From a bacterium (GTDB lineage: Bacteria; Actinomycetota; Acidimicrobiia; UBA5794; ZC4RG35): a stretch of DNA of 11,489 nt. A program made the position numbers and the translations under genes. The stretch's first letter is position 1. Each line of letters starts with the position of its first letter. The notes under the pieces are model-generated. The model saw nothing but the letters and a program-made list of their open reading frames with translations, was not told where the DNA came from and did no database searches. Positions 1-5,902 of the stretch are shown piece after piece. The stretch is taken from NCBI GenBank assembly GCA_028819835.1, contig JAPPKR010000287.1:1-11489 (forward strand), read 5' to 3'.

Positions 1-340
1 GGCGCTCGTTGAAGTCCTCGTCGTCCGCCACGCCGCACAGGACTTCCCGGACACTGATGCCCGATCCCTCGGCGGCGAAGGCGTCGGCCACCAACTCGAA
101 GCCCTGACAGAACGGATCGGAGCCGCCCGGCAGCCAGAAGTCGATCTCAACCGGCGCCGCGGTGGTGGGCGCTGCGGTGGTTGCGCTGGTGCCGGCTGCG
201 GCGGTGGTCTGGGCTACTTCCTCTTCTCCGCCGCAGGAACCCAGCAGTACTGCCGCCCCGCTCATTCCCATCAACTGCAAGAACCTTCTGCGGCTCACAA
301 CCATCGGCATTGGCCGTCTCAGGTCTGGTCTCGTTCTCAT
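1..340 (-). CDS. Tat-exported solute-binding lipoprotein of an ABC importer (partial, N-terminal 113 aa)
   Basis: This gene runs off the left edge, so only its first 113 codons are seen. The N-terminus has a twin-arginine motif (S16-R-R-R-F-L21), a hydrophobic stretch and a lipobox L33-G-S-C36. It is therefore probably exported by Tat, lipidated on Cys36 and held on the outer face of the membrane. A Thr/Ala-rich tether (about residues 44-63) follows. Then comes VEIDFWLPGGSDPF, which resembles the first strand of family 1 extracellular solute-binding proteins (usually sugar or oligosaccharide binding). Cys78 and Cys102 could form a disulfide. The ATG at 338-340 has an AAGGGG ribosome binding site four bases upstream on the coding strand, which favours it over the internal Met11 and Met13. 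Permease genes would be expected beyond the window. The solute cannot be predicted. The lipoprotein assignment is firm and the family is likely. Confidence 0.85.
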   Translation of the reverse strand, partial: MRTRPDLRRPMPMVVSRRRFLQLMGMSGAAVLLGSCGGEEEVAQTTAAAGTSATTAAPTTAAPVEIDFWLPGGSDPFCQGFELVADAFAAEGSGISVREVLCGVADDEDFNER

Positions 341-355
341 GTTTCCCCTTTCTAT

Positions 356-373
356 CGAGAATCCCGGTTCTCG
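356..373. promoter_or_regulatory. 18-bp inverted repeat before the solute-binding lipoprotein gene
   Basis: CGAGAA and TTCTCG flank a 6-bp centre, with perfect arms, 15 bp upstream of the lipoprotein start. Sugar ABC importers are often controlled by LacI- or GntR-type repressors binding such sites, so an operator is possible. It could equally form a small hairpin in the mRNA leader. No clear promoter could be assigned around it. Confidence 0.3.
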
Positions 374-580
374 CGCCCTGCTTGGCCCGATGTTCAAAGT
401 CAAGGGTCCAGCCGACCACTCGAACCGTGGATCCTCATCCTTACTGACTACATGTCGCTCCAAGATACAACGAAAACCTCCTCCAGGACCGGAACTCCCC
501 GATGTTCTTGCGGTGAGGGTACATACACTGCTTCTAGGAGGAACCGAAACGTCCTCCATGGCCCGGGGAAGTAGCTCCAG

Positions 581-1129
581 ATGACATTCGACTTTGACGG
601 CGATGCCGGATGGTGGATAGCCGTGGCCGTCCTGGCGTTGGTCGCCCTGGTCCTGGCCGCCGTTGCCTATACGGCCTACCGGGGCATGCGTCGGCAGAGG
701 GACGAGGCGCGCACCAGGCTGGATGACGCCCTCGAGGAACTGGCCGAATCCCAGCGGGAACTGGAGAGTGTTCGGAGGGACCGTGACCTGGCGCTGAAGG
801 AACTGGAGGAGGCGCGGGTGGACTGGCAGGCCGCCATCCGGGAGTTCACGCCGAGACTCAGAGAACAGGCGGGGAAGATCTCCGAGGTGATCGAGGGATT
901 GGCCCGCTGGCAGGAGGACCGCCGGAAACTGGGCCTGGGAGGCGGATGGGAGTTGAGAGCCGAAGCCGTCATGAAGGCATCCCAGGAGGACCGGGAGAAA
1001 CTGCAGGAAGCCCTGGCCAACTTCCGGAGAGCAGCCAACACCAGCTTCGGCGCCCTGCGACGACTGGTCGAACCCAAGGGCAATCGAGGCGGCGAGGACG
1101 CCGAAGAGGAGAGTTCCCCGGCCCGATAG
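581..1129 (+). CDS. Single-pass membrane protein with a long coiled coil, unknown function
   Basis: The 182-residue protein is not recognised as a named family. Residues about 12-32 (WIAVAVLALVALVLAAVAYT) form one strong transmembrane helix after a short acidic N-terminus. A long Glu/Arg/Leu-rich helical region from about residue 36 to 90 has heptad-like spacing typical of a coiled coil. A second helical segment follows (about 125-165), then a polar acidic tail ending GGEDAEEESSPAR. Positive residues directly after the helix (RGMRRQR) suggest the bulk lies in the cytoplasm. This architecture is seen in membrane-anchored scaffold or cell-envelope proteins, but nothing here shows the partner. 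The ATG at 581 is preceded by GGGGAAG at 565-571. The gene diverges from the lipoprotein gene and stands alone, with a long gene-poor region after it. Confidence 0.75.
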   Translation: MTFDFDGDAGWWIAVAVLALVALVLAAVAYTAYRGMRRQRDEARTRLDDALEELAESQRELESVRRDRDLALKELEEARVDWQAAIREFTPRLREQAGKISEVIEGLARWQEDRRKLGLGGGWELRAEAVMKASQEDREKLQEALANFRRAANTSFGALRRLVEPKGNRGGEDAEEESSPAR

Positions 1130-1346
1130 CCACATGTGCCCGGTCTTTCAGTCGATCAGGATGGTCCGTCTCCAAGGGTGAGAGGCGGAGTGCCGGAAGA
1201 ACCGACCCTCCACAGGCCGCACCTGATCGGTGCCACAAGTTTGTGGATGCGGTCACAGTAAATGTCACCCTCCACAAACTACGGTATACGGTGGGACGAG
1301 ATCGAGTACCTAGAGTTCACCGAAGCTACGGGGTGAGGATCGAACT
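1130..1346. other. Intergenic region with a small palindrome
   Basis: No coding region is supported here. It holds the 14-bp palindrome at 1233-1246, a second copy of its CCACAA half-site at 1272-1277, and the short repeated motif TACGGTATACGGT (1280-1292), whose TACGGT units fit a loose actinobacterial -10. Just before the next ORF, TCACC (1317-1321) can pair with GGTGA (1332-1336), next to that ORF's ribosome binding site. Confidence 0.5.
1233..1246. promoter_or_regulatory. CCACAAGTTTGTGG palindrome, possible operator
   Basis: Perfect 6-bp arms (CCACAA/TTGTGG) surround a 2-bp centre. A further CCACAA half-site lies at 1272-1277, about 39 bp downstream. The position, about 100 bp before the small basic ORF at 1347, would fit a transcription-factor site for that transcript. 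No regulator is encoded nearby. Confidence 0.25.
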
Positions 1347-1490
1347 ATGAAGGGTAAGAAACGCAGAACGCAAAGGCGCGAGTGGATAGGACGGGGGGGT
1401 TACACAACAGATAAAGTCGCTTCGGTGTCGAAGGTGCCGAAAGGACCAGGACCAGGAGCCAGACCCTCCAAGAACTCCAAGAAGAAATAG
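1347..1490 (+). CDS. Small highly basic protein, 47 aa, hypothetical
   Basis: The predicted product begins MKGKKRRTQRREW and ends SKNSKKK. By my count it has 16 Lys/Arg and only two acidic residues, plus a central GPGPG turn. There is no membrane segment. Such composition would suit a nucleic-acid-binding or ribosome-associated peptide, but no family is recognised. GAGG at 1335-1338 lies eight bases before the ATG, a good ribosome binding site, and is the main support for translation. Against it, codon use is unlike the neighbours: AGA, AGG, ATA and ACA codons and many A-ending third positions, where other genes here are almost all G/C-ending. It may therefore be foreign, a young gene, or not coding. 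It stands alone, more than 200 bp from the gene on its left and almost 500 bp from the gene on its right. Confidence 0.35.
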   Translation: MKGKKRRTQRREWIGRGGYTTDKVASVSKVPKGPGPGARPSKNSKKK

Positions 1491-1987
1491 GTTCAACGGG
1501 GTGGGCCATTCCTGGACTGGACGTCTTGAATTCTCGCGAAAACTGCTTATGTCCGCTTCCCCTTCGGGCCCATCCCCCGCCTCCACCACCTGCTAGGAAA
1601 GTCGCGAAATCCAAAGTAGCTACGGGACCGATCGTGACTCCTGACCTCTGGAATCCTGGCCCGGCGAGCTCTGGTCCGGGCTGAGGTGTTTGTGCAGCCC
1701 TGACAATATGTTTCGGCCTTGGGACAGAGTCAAGGCCCAGCCAGGAGATCTTTTGCCAGCTTCCGGCCGGGAGTGGGGTACCCCGTCAGAGGGATCCGGC
1801 ATGGTAGGCGCCCACTCCCCGTCCCGCCGGTGCGCGAATCGCTTCAACCGTCAGCGGGGTAGGATGGCACAGGTGACGTTACGTACCCTGTCGTCAGGCA
1901 TCTGCTGCCTGAAAGTCCACACCGCAAGCCGGGCCCGCTTCATGAGGCCCAAGGTCGGGACGGGTTGAGGACAGGGAGGTTCTAGTA
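1491..1987. other. Long intergenic leader with several hairpins upstream of citrate synthase
   Basis: No convincing gene is present. Consecutive inverted repeats occur. GGGCTG/CAGCCC lies at 1678-1700 and GGCCTTG/CAAGGCC at 1715-1737. GGGAGTGGG/CCCACTCCC (1769-1777 with 1811-1819) is extended by CCGGC/GCCGG (1763-1767 with 1826-1830). TCAGGCA/TGCCTGA lies at 1894-1912 and GGGCC/GGCCC at 1931-1950. None is followed by a T-run, so these are not typical intrinsic terminators. The region matches no riboswitch, SRP RNA, tmRNA or RNase P core that I can recognise. It may be a structured 5' leader or a small RNA, or partly chance pairing in GC-rich DNA. Confidence 0.3.
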
Positions 1988-3094
1988 GTGGAGGTCGCCC
2001 CACCGGGCCTCAAGGGATTGGCGGTGTCCGACACCGAACTGGGAGATGTTCGCGGCGACGAGGGGTTTTTTCACTACCGCCAGTACGACGCTGTGCATCT
2101 GGCCCGGACCCGCAGCTTCGAGGACGTGTGGACACTTCAGTTCAGTGGTGAACTTCCTCCCGCGGTCCCGAGGGTCAATCCCGGTCCGATGCGAGAACTC
2201 CCCACCGAAGCCGCCCGGGTGGTGGATGCGGCCAGCGCCCAGATGGACGACCCCATGGCGGTGCTGAGAGTGGGGTTGCTGGCGGTGGGCGCGGTGGAGG
2301 GCCGCGGTCCCCTGCTGGACCGGTCGGCGGCCCAGCGACGTGACGACGCGGTGCGGCTTGCGGCGGTGGTCCCCACCATCCTGGCCCGCCACCACCGGCG
2401 CCGGGGAGGTCTCGAGCCTGTTCCTCCGGATGCGGGAATCTCCCATGCGGCCGACTACCTGCGGATGAGCACCGGCGGGACAGCCGGAGCCGAGGCGGTC
2501 CGGGCGGTGGAGCAGTACCTGGTAGTAACCCTCGATCACGGGTTCAACGTCTCCACCTTCGCCAGCCGGGTGGTGGCCAGCACCGGCGCCGACATGGCCG
2601 GTGCGCTGGTGGCCGGCCTGGGAGCTCTGAGCGGCCCGCTCCACGGGGGAGCGCCCAGCCGGGTGATCGAGATGATCGAAGACATTCTAACCCCCGCCCG
2701 AGCCGCTACCTGGGTGTCGGAGCGCTTGGCCGAGGGGCACAAGATCATGGGATTCGGACACGCCGTCTACCGGGTGCGGGACCCCCGGGGGGTGGTACTC
2801 CGCGCCGCCGCCGAGACCCTGGGAGGAGACCTGGTGGAGCGCGCTGCCGGGATCGAAGAGGAGATACTTTCGGTGCTGGCCGATTGGAAACCCGGGGTGC
2901 GCATCCTCACCAACGTCGAGTACTGGGCCTCGGTGGCCCTGGAGTTGGCCGGGGTCCCCCGCCAGATGTTCACCCCCACCTTCGCCGTCAGCCGCTCGAT
3001 CGGCTGGGCCGCTCACATCCTGGAGCAGGCCGAGAAAGGAAAGCTCCTGCGTCCCGCCGCCCGTTACATCGGTCCCGACCCGGACCGCTCCTAG
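1988..3094 (+). CDS. Citrate synthase (short actinobacterial type; 2-methylcitrate synthase possible)
   Basis: The 368-residue protein would condense oxaloacetate with acetyl-CoA (or propionyl-CoA) in the cytoplasm, the entry step of the TCA or methylcitrate cycle. Family motifs appear in order: DHGFNVSTFASR (from D183), GPLHGGAP with the substrate-binding His219, KIMGFGHAVYR with His258, and FTPTFAVSRSIGWAAHILEQ near the end. Where many citrate synthases have the catalytic Asp in NVDF, this one has NVEYW with Glu311. From memory, Glu occurs at this place in some actinobacterial members. The length matches the roughly 370-residue dimeric class rather than the 430-residue type. The GTG start is supported by AGGGAGG at 1973-1979, eight bases away, and no ATG is near. 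It is a single gene, convergent with the thioesterase gene. Acetyl-CoA and propionyl-CoA use cannot be told apart here. Confidence 0.92.
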   Translation: MEVAPPGLKGLAVSDTELGDVRGDEGFFHYRQYDAVHLARTRSFEDVWTLQFSGELPPAVPRVNPGPMRELPTEAARVVDAASAQMDDPMAVLRVGLLAVGAVEGRGPLLDRSAAQRRDDAVRLAAVVPTILARHHRRRGGLEPVPPDAGISHAADYLRMSTGGTAGAEAVRAVEQYLVVTLDHGFNVSTFASRVVASTGADMAGALVAGLGALSGPLHGGAPSRVIEMIEDILTPARAATWVSERLAEGHKIMGFGHAVYRVRDPRGVVLRAAAETLGGDLVERAAGIEEEILSVLADWKPGVRILTNVEYWASVALELAGVPRQMFTPTFAVSRSIGWAAHILEQAEKGKLLRPAARYIGPDPDRS

Positions 3095-3134
3095 CCCTCC
3101 ATCCCTCTTACCGAGGCAGAGAAGGCGGGCTCTC

Positions 3135-3542
3135 TCAGGAGTTGGCCACCCGATAGGGCAAGGTGGCTTCGGCGAAGCCTTCGGGGGTGCGCTGGGGTCT
3201 TCCTTCCGGGTCGGTGAAGGCCGCTTTGATCTCGATGGTGGCTACCGGTTCGGAACCCACCTCGGCTCTCTGGGACCATCGGGTTGAGGCCCGTCGCACC
3301 TCCCTGACCCGGGTGGTGACCCGGATCTCGTCGCCGAGGCGCGCCGGAGCGTAATAGCGGACATTCGCCTCCACCAGCACTATCTGGAGACCCATCTCCG
3401 CCAGGCGGGCCATCGAGAAGCCCAACTCCTCCAGGAGGTCCACCCTGGCCATCTCGAAGTAACTCAGATAGCGGGCGTGGTTGACGTGGTTGTAGGGGTC
3501 GAGATCGGAAAAGCGCGCCCGCACCACACTCTCATAGGCCAT
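3135..3542 (-). CDS. Acyl-CoA thioesterase, 4HBT hot-dog fold
   Basis: The 135-residue protein has the 4-hydroxybenzoyl-CoA thioesterase (YbgC/FadM-like) signature near its start: RARFSDLDPYNHVNHARYL (residues 8-26), followed by YFEMARVDLLEELG. Asp15 sits where the family has its active-site Asp. The conserved HVNHARY segment forms the start of the long helix of the hot-dog fold. Family members hydrolyse fatty-acyl or aromatic acyl-CoA thioesters in the cytoplasm as homotetramers. The chain-length preference cannot be read from sequence. Length is normal for the family. A TAG in frame four codons upstream fixes the ATG at 3542 as the first start. No Shine-Dalgarno sequence precedes it, but TAGCCT, a TAnnnT -10-like hexamer, ends six bases before the ATG, so a leaderless transcript is plausible. 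Its end converges with citrate synthase, leaving a 40-bp gap. Confidence 0.88.
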   Translation of the reverse strand: MAYESVVRARFSDLDPYNHVNHARYLSYFEMARVDLLEELGFSMARLAEMGLQIVLVEANVRYYAPARLGDEIRVTTRVREVRRASTRWSQRAEVGSEPVATIEIKAAFTDPEGRPQRTPEGFAEATLPYRVANS

Positions 3543-3548
3543 ATCGGA

Positions 3549-3554
3549 AGGCTA
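3549..3554 (-). promoter_or_regulatory. Possible -10 element of a leaderless promoter for the thioesterase gene
   Basis: On the minus strand this reads TAGCCT, fitting the actinobacterial TAnnnT -10 pattern, and ends six bases before the thioesterase ATG. No good -35 hexamer is found at 16-18 bp. With no ribosome binding site present, transcription starting at the ATG would explain the layout. Confidence 0.3.
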
Positions 3555-3566
3555 GTGAGATGCTTT

Positions 3567-3594
3567 TTGACTAACTCCCCGACCTCTTTAGCCT
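3567..3594 (+). promoter_or_regulatory. Sigma-70-type promoter for the DUF454 gene
   Basis: TTGACT (3567-3572) matches the -35 consensus at five of six bases. It is followed, after a 16-bp spacer, by TAGCCT (3589-3594), a TAnnnT -10. The expected start site is about 3600-3604, at or just before the GTG at 3605, so the mRNA would have almost no leader. The same TAGCCT hexamer serves as the likely -10 of the divergent thioesterase gene. Confidence 0.45.
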
Positions 3595-3604
3595 TTGGGG
3601 GTCA

Positions 3605-3997
3605 GTGGCACAGATCGCCCGCTTCCCCCTGATTCGCCTCCTCTACTTCATCCTGGGGCTGATCTGTCTTGGGTTCGTGTTCCTGAGTTGGCTGCCGGGG
3701 ATCCCCACCGCCGACTTCGTGGTCCTGGCGCTGTTCTTCTTCGCCCGCTCCTCCAAGCGTTTCGAGATGTGGCTCCGCAACCACCCCGTGTTCGGGAAGA
3801 TCATCAAGAGCTACCAGGGTGGACTCACCGTCCGCGCGAAAACCATCGCCCTGTTGGGCATCACCGCCTCTATCGGTGTCTCTGCGGTCCTGCTGACCAG
3901 CGACACCACCCTCCGGGTGATACTGGTGGCCGTGGCGGCGGTGGCCTGGTGGTACGTGCTCACCCGCCCCACCAAACCGCTTCGAGCCCGCGCCTGA
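3605..3997 (+). CDS. DUF454 (YbaN-like) inner-membrane protein
   Basis: The 130-residue protein matches the DUF454/YbaN family in layout and key segments. An N-terminal helix (about 8-30) leads to the family hallmark PGIPTADFVVLALFFFARSS (31-50). Then come a cytoplasmic amphipathic stretch RFEMWLRNHPVFGKIIKSY and GGLTVRAK, and two more helices (about 80-98 and 103-120). The basic tail RPTKPLRARA suggests a cytoplasmic C-terminus. The biochemical role of the family is not established. The GTG at 3605 is the only sensible start: the next in-frame Met is beyond residue 50. The gene has its own promoter and probably little or no leader. It ends 15 bp from the last gene of the oppositely oriented oxidoreductase array, so the two units converge. 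Confidence 0.88.
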   Translation: MAQIARFPLIRLLYFILGLICLGFVFLSWLPGIPTADFVVLALFFFARSSKRFEMWLRNHPVFGKIIKSYQGGLTVRAKTIALLGITASIGVSAVLLTSDTTLRVILVAVAAVAWWYVLTRPTKPLRARA

Positions 3998-4012
3998 TCC
4001 GTCGGCCCGTCC

Positions 4013-4876
4013 CTAGGCGGGAGTCCCGAAGAACTCCGACGCAATCTGTTCGGCCGTCTCGTACTGTTCGGGACGAGGGTGGGTGAGGGTGAACTCGTTC
4101 GCCCCCGCCTCTGCGTACCGCCCCACCACCTCGGTAAAGGCGCCGAGGCTCGACCAGATGTCCGGCAGGCCCTGGGGGGCGGTGGTGAAGGCCTCGAGGT
4201 GGACCGAACGGCTTATCTCGGCGGGACCCCTCCCGATCCTCTCGCACTCGGCGTCCAGGATCCGGTTGCGCTCGGCTATCTCCTCCACCGTCCCGAACGA
4301 GTTCCAGCGGTCCGCAAACCGAGCACAGATCCCCAGCATCCGGGGACCGTGGGCGGCCACCGTGAACGGCGGACGGGGCCGCTGCACGGGCCGGGGACGG
4401 AGCCGGGCCCCCGACAACCGGTAATGCCGGCCCTCATGGGAGACCGTGTCCCCCCGTAGCAGGAGGTCGATGATCTCCATCGCCTCGGAGAACCGGTCCA
4501 CCCGCACCCCCGGCTCGAAGAGGGGAATCCCGAACCGGCGGTGCTCCTCCTCGAACCACCCACAGCCGATTCCCAGTTCCAAGCGGCCCCCGGAGATGTG
4601 ATCGACGGTGATGGCCTGCTGGGCCAGGAGCGCCGGATGACGGAGGACGTTGCTGCTCACCAGCGCTCCCACCCGAATCCGGGAGGTCTCGGAGGCCATG
4701 GCGGCCAGGAGGGTCCATCCCTCGAAAAGGGGGGCGTTCGGGTCCAGGGAGCGGAGGAGATGGTCGCAGTGCCAGATGCTGTCGAACCCCAACTGCTCGA
4801 AGTACCGCCACTTCTTCACCAGAACCGGATAGGGATCAGACTGGACCACGGTGACGCCGAACTTCAGTCCTTCCAT
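4013..4876 (-). CDS. LLM-class F420-dependent oxidoreductase, array copy 6 (last)
   Basis: This 287-residue protein is a TIM-barrel member of the bacterial luciferase-like family and resembles the Rv1855c-type F420 group. Visible signatures are SIWHCDHLL (33-41), the LVSSN strand-3 end (72-76, where this superfamily usually has a non-prolyl cis peptide that holds the deazaflavin), RHPALLAQ, and GIGCGWFEEEH (102-112). F420-dependent hydride transfer is inferred from the family and the substrate is unknown. A TTG at 4885 opens a longer frame, but the ATG at 4876 aligns with the starts of the paralogs (MEGLKFGVT against VKAVTFGLT) and is preferred. It shares a 47-bp identical block with copy 5 (4593-4639 and 5519-5565). 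The C-terminal HPRPEQYETAEQIASEFFG differs from the DQPxPxQ of most other copies. It converges with the DUF454 gene. Confidence 0.88.
   Translation of the reverse strand: MEGLKFGVTVVQSDPYPVLVKKWRYFEQLGFDSIWHCDHLLRSLDPNAPLFEGWTLLAAMASETSRIRVGALVSSNVLRHPALLAQQAITVDHISGGRLELGIGCGWFEEEHRRFGIPLFEPGVRVDRFSEAMEIIDLLLRGDTVSHEGRHYRLSGARLRPRPVQRPRPPFTVAAHGPRMLGICARFADRWNSFGTVEEIAERNRILDAECERIGRGPAEISRSVHLEAFTTAPQGLPDIWSSLGAFTEVVGRYAEAGANEFTLTHPRPEQYETAEQIASEFFGTPA
4593..4639. repeat. 47-bp block identical to 5519-5565 (array copies 6 and 5)
   Basis: Every base, including third codon positions, is identical to 5519-5565 in the neighbouring paralog. The block encodes the HPALLAQQAITVDHIS region. Silent positions are unchanged while flanking segments differ, which suggests recent duplication or gene conversion rather than protein constraint alone. 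Confidence 0.8.
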
Positions 4877-4903
4877 CAATCCCAAGACTCCGATCCGGTC
4901 AAC

Positions 4904-4919
4904 CCGGGCGGCCGCCCGG
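4904..4919. repeat. 16-bp perfect GC palindrome between array copies 5 and 6
   Basis: CCGGGCGGCCGCCCGG is a perfect palindrome in the 62-bp gap after the stop of copy 5 and before the start of copy 6. In RNA it could form a hairpin with a small loop. There is no T-run on the minus strand downstream, so it is not a standard intrinsic terminator. It might cause pausing or partial attenuation, or protect mRNA ends. Confidence 0.5.
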
Positions 4920-4938
4920 CGTATCGGGCGGTCCTACT

Positions 4939-5802
4939 TCAAACACTGTGCCCGATGGCCTCTGTGAGGATGGCGTCGGCCGTGGCCTGCTGGCCGGGGC
5001 GGGGCTGGTTGATGACGAACTCGCCCATCCCTGCTTCCGTGTACCTGCCCACCACCTCGGAGAAGACGCCGGCACTCGTCCACACGTCCGGCAATCCCCG
5101 TGCGGCTGGGTCGGCGGCGTTCATGAAAACCGAGCGGATGATCCCGGCGGGGTCCCTCCCGATCCTCTCGCACTCTTCGTCGAGGATGCGGTTTCGCTCG
5201 GCCATATCTTCGGGCGAGCCAATGGAGTTCCACCGGTCGGCGTAGCGGGCACAGATGCGGAGCATCCGGGGACGGTGGGCGGCCAGGGTGAGCGGCGGGC
5301 GGGGCAACTGGACCGGATAGGGGCGAAGCTTGGCCTCCGACAACTGGTAGTGCTCGCCTTCGTAGGTGACGGTCTCTCCCCGCAGCAGGCGGTCGATGAT
5401 CTCGATCGCCTCGGAGAACCGGTCCACCCGCACCCCGGGCTCCAGCAGAGGTATCCGGAACCGGCGGTGCTCCTCCTCAAACCATCCACATCCCACTCCC
5501 ATCTCGAGGCGCCCGCCCGAGATGTGATCGACGGTGATGGCCTGCTGGGCCAGGAGCGCCGGATGGCGGAGGAGGTTGCTGGAGACCAGCGCCCCCATCC
5601 GGATCCGGGAGGTCTCGGAGGCCAGGGCGGCCAGGGTGGTCCAACCCTCGAACATGGGAGCGGTGGGATCGGTGGGACGGAGGAAGTGGTCGGGATTCCA
5701 GATGGTCTCGATCCCCAACTCCTCGTAATGGCGCCACTTCCGCACCAACACCGGGTACGGGTCGCCCTGGGCGAGGAATATCCCGAACCGGGGCGCGGTC
5801 AT
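4939..5802 (-). CDS. LLM-class F420-dependent oxidoreductase, array copy 5
   Basis: The product is 287 residues long and full-length. It carries the array signatures GALVSSNLLRHPALLAQ and GVGCGWFEEEH, but is distinctive at the barrel mouth: TIWNPDHFL replaces the IWHCDH of copies 3, 4 and 6, removing the Cys. The C-terminal segment NQPRPGQQATADAILTEAIG is also the most divergent of the six. Either change could alter substrate choice while cofactor-binding parts stay the same. The ATG at 5802 has the best ribosome binding site of the array, GGAGGAGG seven bases upstream, so translation may be strong and independent. A 100-bp gap with a 7-bp hairpin separates it from copy 4. An oxidoreductase using F420 is the likely role, with the substrate unknown. 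Confidence 0.88.
   Translation of the reverse strand: MTAPRFGIFLAQGDPYPVLVRKWRHYEELGIETIWNPDHFLRPTDPTAPMFEGWTTLAALASETSRIRMGALVSSNLLRHPALLAQQAITVDHISGGRLEMGVGCGWFEEEHRRFRIPLLEPGVRVDRFSEAIEIIDRLLRGETVTYEGEHYQLSEAKLRPYPVQLPRPPLTLAAHRPRMLRICARYADRWNSIGSPEDMAERNRILDEECERIGRDPAGIIRSVFMNAADPAARGLPDVWTSAGVFSEVVGRYTEAGMGEFVINQPRPGQQATADAILTEAIGHSV
5519..5565. repeat. 47-bp block identical to 4593-4639 (array copies 5 and 6)
   Basis: This is the partner of the block in copy 6, lying at the equivalent place in the coding sequence, with identity at all silent sites. Confidence 0.8.
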
Positions 5803-5875
5803 CGGACAGCCTCCTCCAATGTCGTCACCGGGGTCCTGCGGGGGATGGGGTTCTCACCCGCCACCCGGGCCGCGG

Positions 5876-5895
5876 CGCTCCGGACGGTCGGAGCG
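5876..5895 (-). terminator. Hairpin after array copy 4, possible weak terminator
   Basis: CGCTCCG and CGGAGCG form a perfect 7-bp stem around a 6-base loop, eight bases past the stop codon of copy 4. No T-run follows in the direction of transcription. It is better read as a pause, processing or mRNA-stability element than as a proven terminator. Confidence 0.25.
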
Positions 5896-5902
5896 GGGGC
5901 CC

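Noticed and set aside
418..436. tRNA T-arm-like sequence (GGTTCGAGT on the minus strand)
   Set aside because: Only four base pairs flank the loop, and no acceptor stem, D-arm or anticodon arm can be built around it.
1240..1250. DnaA-box-like TTTGTGGATGC
   Set aside because: It differs from the box consensus at two positions. No cluster of boxes, AT-rich unwinding element or replication genes are nearby.
1345..1614. 89-codon minus-strand frame opposite the small basic ORF
   Set aside because: It starts with TTG, has no ribosome binding site, and its composition is not protein-like.
1690..1968. 92-codon plus-strand frame upstream of citrate synthase
   Set aside because: It begins with TTG without proper spacing to a ribosome binding site, crosses the hairpins and has no recognisable family.
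3095..3134. Bidirectional terminator between citrate synthase and thioesterase
   Set aside because: Only a 4-bp GAGA/TCTC pairing is present and no T-run, so it is too weak to call.
3998..4012. Terminator between the converging DUF454 and array genes
   Set aside because: The gap is only 15 bp and the possible CCCG/CGGG stem is four base pairs, partly inside the coding sequence.
4877..4885. TTG start for array copy 6
   Set aside because: The GGAG before it is only two bases away, and paralog alignment places the start at the ATG at 4876.
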